DNA of 45,569 nucleotides from an uncultured Tessaracoccus sp. GTDB lineage: Bacteria; Actinomycetota; Actinomycetes; Propionibacteriales; Propionibacteriaceae. The notes under the pieces are model-generated. The model was given only the letters and a program-made list of their open reading frames with translations, was not told the DNA's origin and made no database searches. The stretch's first letter is position 1. Every line of letters starts with the position of its first letter. Shown here one piece after another: positions 41,446-45,569 of this stretch. Location: NCBI RefSeq assembly GCF_947286155.1, contig NZ_CAMYPD010000020.1:1-45569 (forward strand), given 5' to 3'. Position numbers and translations under genes: made by a program.

Positions 41446-42357
41446 CTACGCCATCGGGCCTTGTTGTTCCCGCATCCGTCGCAGCCGCTCGATGGCTTCA
41501 GGCGGGAGCGTCGAGCCGAACGGGTTCGCCCGACGCATCGCGCACACCGGGCACAGCGTCTCGTCAGCCTCCGGGCGGAAGGCCACTCGGCAGCGCTCGC
41601 AGGTGCGCGTGGCGACGGTGATGAGCGGCGCGGGCTCGCCGTCGAGGAGAGTGCTCCAAGGCGCGGGGGCCTCGACGGTGAGCGCCCGCTGATCGCAAAA
41701 CTCGATGCAGCGGCGGCACCCGTCGCACAGGGACACGTCGAAGTGGAGCGTGCTGGCTGCGTCGGTGTGCGTGAGCTGTAGCGCTCCTTGCGGGCACGCC
41801 TGCACGCATTGTCCCTGCGCCGTGCAGCCGGCTGCTGCGAGTTGCACGCCTGGGCCGGGTGCGTCGTCGGGCACCTCCGGGTGGGGCGGATCGCCAGCGA
41901 GCACGCGCAGCGCGGAGCGCAAGCGTTGATGGTCGGTTTGAGAGCGGTCTGGCTCCCAGGTGGGCTCTGCTGGTTCCCCAGTGCGGCCCCCGAGCCCGAA
42001 CAACGAGCGACGTTGCACCGTCGGCATCGCCTCGGCCTGCAGTACGTCGCGCTTCGCTTTGCCGGGCTCCGGCTCGCCCAATTCCCGACCCACCAGGGCA
42101 AACAGCGTGCGCCACTGCTCGATACGCGACGTGAGCCCAGCGTCATCGGCGTCGGGCGCGATGCGCACGTCCGCAACGCCAAGTGCGAGCATCTCCAGCG
42201 GCAGGTGCAGCGGCGCGTCGACGAGGTTTCCCGGCCAGCAGATGGGCACCGCACCGCGCTGCCCACGCACGGGCGGCGGCGCGTCGCTGCTCCACAGCTC
42301 GACGACGCGCCCGGCCCCAAACAGCCGCGCCCAGGTGATGACGCCGTCGACGCTCAT
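41446..42357 (-). CDS. 4Fe-4S ferredoxin-type protein with C-terminal zinc ribbon
   Basis: A 303-aa protein. The N-terminal 170 residues have no clear family (mixed alpha/beta, starting MSVDGVITWARLF). Two iron-sulfur motifs follow, CTAQGQCVQACP and CDGCRRCIEFC, as in bacterial-type ferredoxins. The end carries CERC and CPVC knuckles of a probable zinc ribbon. ATG 42357 overlaps the torD stop (ATGA). Homologous genes occur beside actinobacterial molybdoenzyme operons; the role could be electron transfer to, or cofactor assembly for, the DmsABC-like enzyme. Confidence 0.82.
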   Translation of the reverse strand: MSVDGVITWARLFGAGRVVELWSSDAPPPVRGQRGAVPICWPGNLVDAPLHLPLEMLALGVADVRIAPDADDAGLTSRIEQWRTLFALVGRELGEPEPGKAKRDVLQAEAMPTVQRRSLFGLGGRTGEPAEPTWEPDRSQTDHQRLRSALRVLAGDPPHPEVPDDAPGPGVQLAAAGCTAQGQCVQACPQGALQLTHTDAASTLHFDVSLCDGCRRCIEFCDQRALTVEAPAPWSTLLDGEPAPLITVATRTCERCRVAFRPEADETLCPVCAMRRANPFGSTLPPEAIERLRRMREQQGPMA

Positions 42358-42998
42358 TCGGCTACGACAAGCCTCTTCGCTGCGGCCAGCGCGTCTTGGC
42401 CCAGGAGCCCGATGCCTCGGTAGAACGACGTCTGGGCCGCCGAGGTGAGTTGGTCAAAGAAGGTGGGCACCCACCGCAACACGTGGTCGCGGCAGAACTC
42501 GTCGTGCGCGGCGAAGTATTCGTCGGCGCTGGCGTCGCCCTTGTCTTCTGCCTGCATGCCGCGTACCAGGAGCTGACTCAGAAACTCCAGCTCCAGGGAG
42601 ACGTGATCGTCGGGTTCGACATTCATTTTCGGAGCTTGCAGCCCGAAACGCTGGTACATGCGTCGGACGTCGAAGGTTTCCTCGTCGAACAGCAGCTGCT
42701 CTTCGCCCAGGTGCACCGATCCCCACGGCACCGCCGCGGGGATGCCCGGCCCACGCAGAAGCTGGAAGTGGTCGTCGTCGATCTCTTGCATCGTCTCCGA
42801 CGACGCCCGCAGCGCGTCGATGCCGCTCCGAGTGCGCTCTCCGCCCAGCCCAGCGGCGGCGTCGTCGGCCAGCGGCCAGGCGGCGAGCATCGTCGGATCG
42901 CGGAACACGTTGACGGTCTGCTCAGCCGGGCATTCGGTGCCCACCACGCTCGCGAGCGCCGTCCACGTGGCGGCGAATGCGTCTGCGTGCTGGCGCAT
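42354..42998 (-). CDS. torD: TorD-family molybdoenzyme chaperone
   Basis: A 214-aa all-helical chaperone that protects the apo-catalytic subunit and its Tat signal until molybdopterin is inserted. The typical region is EYFAAHDEFCRDHVLRWVP, then FFDQLTSAAQTSFYRGIGLL, with an EPDDH motif (VEPDDHVSLELEFL) that is standard for the family. ATG 42998 overlaps the dmsC stop by one base. Confidence 0.9.
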   Translation of the reverse strand: MRQHADAFAATWTALASVVGTECPAEQTVNVFRDPTMLAAWPLADDAAAGLGGERTRSGIDALRASSETMQEIDDDHFQLLRGPGIPAAVPWGSVHLGEEQLLFDEETFDVRRMYQRFGLQAPKMNVEPDDHVSLELEFLSQLLVRGMQAEDKGDASADEYFAAHDEFCRDHVLRWVPTFFDQLTSAAQTSFYRGIGLLGQDALAAAKRLVVAE

Positions 42999-43939
42999 CA
43001 AATCCCAATCCTGACCATCGCCTCGTAGAACTGCATGCGGCCGAGCAGCTCACCGACGAATACGAGCGCCAGCGCGGCGGCGACGCAGATGGTGAGCGGC
43101 GTGGGGTTGGCGTGCGGCTTCGCGAAACCGTAGATGAAGATGGCGAGCAGGCCCGCGCCCACCGCGACGAGTGCAAGCCGCAGCACAAACAGCGCCCCAG
43201 AGTAGGCCTCCAGTGAGCTCGCACCGATCTCACCCATCTGGGCCAGGCTTTGCAGGTAAATCGGCATCATCACGAGCAGCGCGGAGCCAGCGACGATCAC
43301 CGTCACAGCAATGCCCTTCAGCGACGAAGCGACGAGGCTGTTCACCGTGGCCTCGTCGGTGGCATCGGTGGTGGTGTCGATGTCGACCTTCTTCTTGTTC
43401 TGGCCAAACACCGTCGTCAGCATGAACGCGGTACCCACCGCGAGCGATCCGAGCAGCACAGCAGTGATGATGAACTGCGCCGGGGTGAACCACGAGTGCC
43501 AGGCCGGCACAGTGCGCAGCGAGTAGTAGATCATGCTCATCACGACGAGCAACCCAATGCCGACGAGCGCCGTGATCGCCGCGATCACCTGGCGCAGCCT
43601 AGCGCTGCCCCACTTGAACCACTGCATGAGGGCAAACAGGAAGCCAAGGCCGGCGAAGCCCATGCCGAAGATGATCTCGCGCGACAACCACGATGACTGC
43701 CAGCCGCGGAACACGTTGAGCACGTGGAACACGTCGTTCATATGGAACATCGACGCGATCAGGCCGAGCACGAGCGTCGGGCCGATGGCGTAGAGCGCAG
43801 GGTCGGCAACGCGGTCGATGGTCTTGGAATCGTGCCGCAGCGAACCAAACAACTGGATGACGCCCAGCACCAGGAACGCACCCACCGACATTTGCGCCAT
43901 GACGGTGAAGAAGATCATCGGGAGTTCGTGGAGGTTCAT
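42998..43939 (-). CDS. dmsC: DmsC-type membrane anchor subunit
   Basis: A 313-aa protein with eight or so transmembrane helices, beginning MNLHELPMIFFTVMAQMSVG, the N-terminal block of DmsC. It oxidises menaquinol and passes electrons to DmsB. A charged cytoplasmic loop (QNKKKVDIDTTTD) interrupts the middle, an insertion relative to E. coli DmsC. The start is ATG 43939, one base after the dmsB stop. Confidence 0.9.
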   Translation of the reverse strand: MNLHELPMIFFTVMAQMSVGAFLVLGVIQLFGSLRHDSKTIDRVADPALYAIGPTLVLGLIASMFHMNDVFHVLNVFRGWQSSWLSREIIFGMGFAGLGFLFALMQWFKWGSARLRQVIAAITALVGIGLLVVMSMIYYSLRTVPAWHSWFTPAQFIITAVLLGSLAVGTAFMLTTVFGQNKKKVDIDTTTDATDEATVNSLVASSLKGIAVTVIVAGSALLVMMPIYLQSLAQMGEIGASSLEAYSGALFVLRLALVAVGAGLLAIFIYGFAKPHANPTPLTICVAAALALVFVGELLGRMQFYEAMVRIGI

Positions 43940-43940
43940 C

Positions 43941-44549
43941 TCACAGCTCCTTCGGGTTCGCGATGCGGCCGGTGCCCATCCCAGATGGTTGCGCATCCCG
44001 GTGCGGAGTAATCACGAGGTTCGGTTTTGTGATGCTCGGATCGGGCAACGGCTCAAACGCGCTCTGGTCGCCGTACTTCTCTCGCAGCTCCTCGATCGGG
44101 CCCCAATCGAGCGCCCGCGCCGGGCAGGCCGCCACGCACGCCGGATCTTGCCCGGTCTCGCGGTAGTCGGCGCACAGGTCGCACTTGCTCATGTGCCCCG
44201 TCTCCGGGTTGAACTGCGGCGCGGAGTACGGGCACGCCCACTCACAGTAGCGACAGCCGACGCACTTATCCTCGTCGACGTACACCGTGCCATCGTCGCG
44301 GCGGCTCATCGCCGTCGTCGGACACACCTCCATGCACACCGCGTTGTCACAGTGGTTGCAGGCAATGGACGTGTAATAGGAGAACACGTTGGGGGTGTAG
44401 GTGTTGCCGTGTTGCTGCCACGTTCCGCCGGTGTACTCGGCGATGCGTCGCCAGTTCACGCCTTCGGGGAGGTCGTGTTTATCTTTACAGGCCATATTGC
44501 AGGCCTTGCAGCCGTTACAGACAGTTGCATCAAAATGAAAGCCCAGCAT
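43941..44549 (-). CDS. dmsB: DmsB-type 4x[4Fe-4S] electron-transfer subunit
   Basis: A 202-aa iron-sulfur protein. Four clusters are visible: CNGCKACNMAC, CNHCDNAVCMEVCP, CVGCRYCEWACP and CDLC...CVAACPARAL. It relays electrons from DmsC to the molybdenum subunit. It starts MLGFHFDATVC at ATG 44549, eleven bases after the dmsA stop. Confidence 0.95.
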   Translation of the reverse strand: MLGFHFDATVCNGCKACNMACKDKHDLPEGVNWRRIAEYTGGTWQQHGNTYTPNVFSYYTSIACNHCDNAVCMEVCPTTAMSRRDDGTVYVDEDKCVGCRYCEWACPYSAPQFNPETGHMSKCDLCADYRETGQDPACVAACPARALDWGPIEELREKYGDQSAFEPLPDPSITKPNLVITPHRDAQPSGMGTGRIANPKEL

Positions 44550-44560
44550 CAGTCGTCTCC

Positions 44561-45569
44561 TCAAGCTTTCTTAGGTGCCGGCTCAGAGCTGACGAGCTCC
44601 ACCTGCACGAGGTTCGTGTGCTGACAATTGCCCTTCGAAACAGGGGCGGGATGCATGCTCGACAGCACGTTCACCGAGCCGCCGTGGTCGATCCCGTCCT
44701 TGTCCCATTTGATCCACGCACCCTGCGGGAGCGATGCGACGCCCGGCATGATGCGCGGCGTGACCTTCGCCTGGATGTGTACCCGTCCGCGGTCATTGAA
44801 CAGCCCGACGATGTCGCCGTTCTTAATGCCTCGCTGTTCGGCGTCCATGGGGTTCAGCCACACGGCCTGCGGGTGCAGCTCGTTGTTGCGTTGCAGGTTG
44901 CCGTAGGTGGAGTGAGTGCGCTGTTTGTAGTGGTGGCCGATGAGCTGGATCGGATACTTGGCGTCCTTGGCCATGGCCTCCTCTGCGCCCTCCCACGTCG
45001 CAACATACTCGGGGATAGCGGATACCTTGTCGCCGGGGCGATTCTCGGGGAATTCCCAGGTTTTGCTCATCTCCCACAGTTCCTTGGAGAAGATCTCGAT
45101 CTTCCCCGACGGTGTGTCCAGCGGGTTGGCGACGGGGTCGTCGCGGAACTCCTTGAGCCCAACGTAGGTGCCTTCCTCAGGGTTCTCCTCGTTGGCGTAG
45201 TAGCGGTGGACGCCCTTCTGAACGAAGTCGTCGAACGACTCGGGAAGCGTGGGTACCTCCTTGCGGCCCTCATCGTAAAGGTGGCGGGCCCAGCCTTCGA
45301 GATCGCGCCCTTCCGTGAACTCTTCCTTGATCCCAAGCTTCTCGGCGATACCGGTGAAGATGTCGTAGCCAGACTTCGAATCGTAGAGCGGTTCGATGGC
45401 CGGCTCACAAGCAATCAGGTATGCCATGTCGCCGGTGTACTCGCTGGGAACCAGGTCCCAGCGTTCCGCCGTCGTGCAGTCGGGCAAGACGAGATCCGCT
45501 AGCTCGCAGGAGCGAGTGAACTGGTTATCGATCACACAGATGAACTCGCACTTGCTGTCGTCTTGAAGC
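44561..45569 (-). CDS. dmsA: DmsA-type molybdopterin oxidoreductase, C-terminal part
   Basis: Catalytic subunit of a DMSO-reductase-family enzyme, probably reducing DMSO, TMAO or a similar S/N-oxide. Only the last 335 residues or so are in the window; the frame is open to the right edge, so the 5' part with the Tat signal and the first cluster lies outside. Visible marks include SCELADLVLPDCTTAERWD, HYKQRTHSTYGN (Moco-dinucleotide binding domain), LNPMDAEQRGIKNGDIVGLFNDRG and a C-terminal GSVNVLSS. First gene of dmsABC-torD-4Fe4S-hypothetical. Confidence 0.93.
   Translation of the reverse strand, partial: LQDDSKCEFICVIDNQFTRSCELADLVLPDCTTAERWDLVPSEYTGDMAYLIACEPAIEPLYDSKSGYDIFTGIAEKLGIKEEFTEGRDLEGWARHLYDEGRKEVPTLPESFDDFVQKGVHRYYANEENPEEGTYVGLKEFRDDPVANPLDTPSGKIEIFSKELWEMSKTWEFPENRPGDKVSAIPEYVATWEGAEEAMAKDAKYPIQLIGHHYKQRTHSTYGNLQRNNELHPQAVWLNPMDAEQRGIKNGDIVGLFNDRGRVHIQAKVTPRIMPGVASLPQGAWIKWDKDGIDHGGSVNVLSSMHPAPVSKGNCQHTNLVQVELVSSEPAPKKA

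Overview
This window is high-GC actinobacterial DNA, most likely from a member of the Propionibacteriaceae. The reasons are an almost complete anaerobic (cobalt-early) cobalamin pathway with a CbiE-CbiG-CbiH triple fusion of the kind known from propionibacteria, a superoxide dismutase that reads much like the propionibacterial cambialistic enzyme, an actinobacterial zinc-ribbon/coiled-coil protein, and many GTG starts. Bases 1-47 are not biological: they are the end of an Illumina Nextera i5 primer, index included, so base 1 is a raw contig end.

Bases 48-5800 are accessory DNA. They hold an AAA/DUF4143 ATPase with four 22-bp tandem repeats in its upstream region, an orphan HicB-like antitoxin, a decayed phage head module (minor head protein and scaffold, both broken), a toxin/RHH-antitoxin pair, and an IS110-family element with a frameshifted transposase and a structured non-coding left end. 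The IS110 element appears to sit in the centre of a palindromic repeat. The island abuts rnpB (minus strand, about 5806-6170). A 31-bp near-copy of the rnpB 3' end lies 213 bp away, which looks like an old attachment-site duplication.

Bases 6171-13265 are core genome: trkH-trkA potassium uptake (+), then on the minus strand an RNB-family ribonuclease, a zinc-ribbon protein, glmM, and rplM-rpsI with a clear promoter and terminator.

Bases 13266-30717 are a cobalamin supercluster in several divergent blocks: cbiB-cobC (-), cbiT (+), cbiMNQO cobalt transporter (-, with a cobalamin riboswitch), cbiC-cbiD (+), cbiL-cbiF-cbiEGH-cbiX/precorrin-2 dehydrogenase (-, with a second cobalamin riboswitch), cbiP (-), cobO-cbiA-cobA (+) and cbiJ (-). 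Together they cover uroporphyrinogen III to adenosylcobinamide phosphate plus cobalt import. The nucleotide-loop genes (cobU, cobS, cobT) are not in the window.

Bases 30718-35570 hold an AbiEi/DUF559 gene flanked by two related hairpin repeats of about 70 bp, then dtd, yccF, trmB-truA-methyltransferase and sodA. Bases 35574-39050 are an AT-richer, probably acquired three-gene operon: a secreted crystallin/I36-like small protein, an ABC ATPase and an FtsX-type permease. Bases 39090-40830 encode a membrane-anchored transglutaminase-like protein without the catalytic Cys and a GT4 glycosyltransferase. The window ends in a DMSO-reductase-type operon on the minus strand: dmsA (cut by the window edge), dmsB, dmsC, a TorD chaperone, a 4Fe-4S/zinc-ribbon protein and a hypothetical protein.
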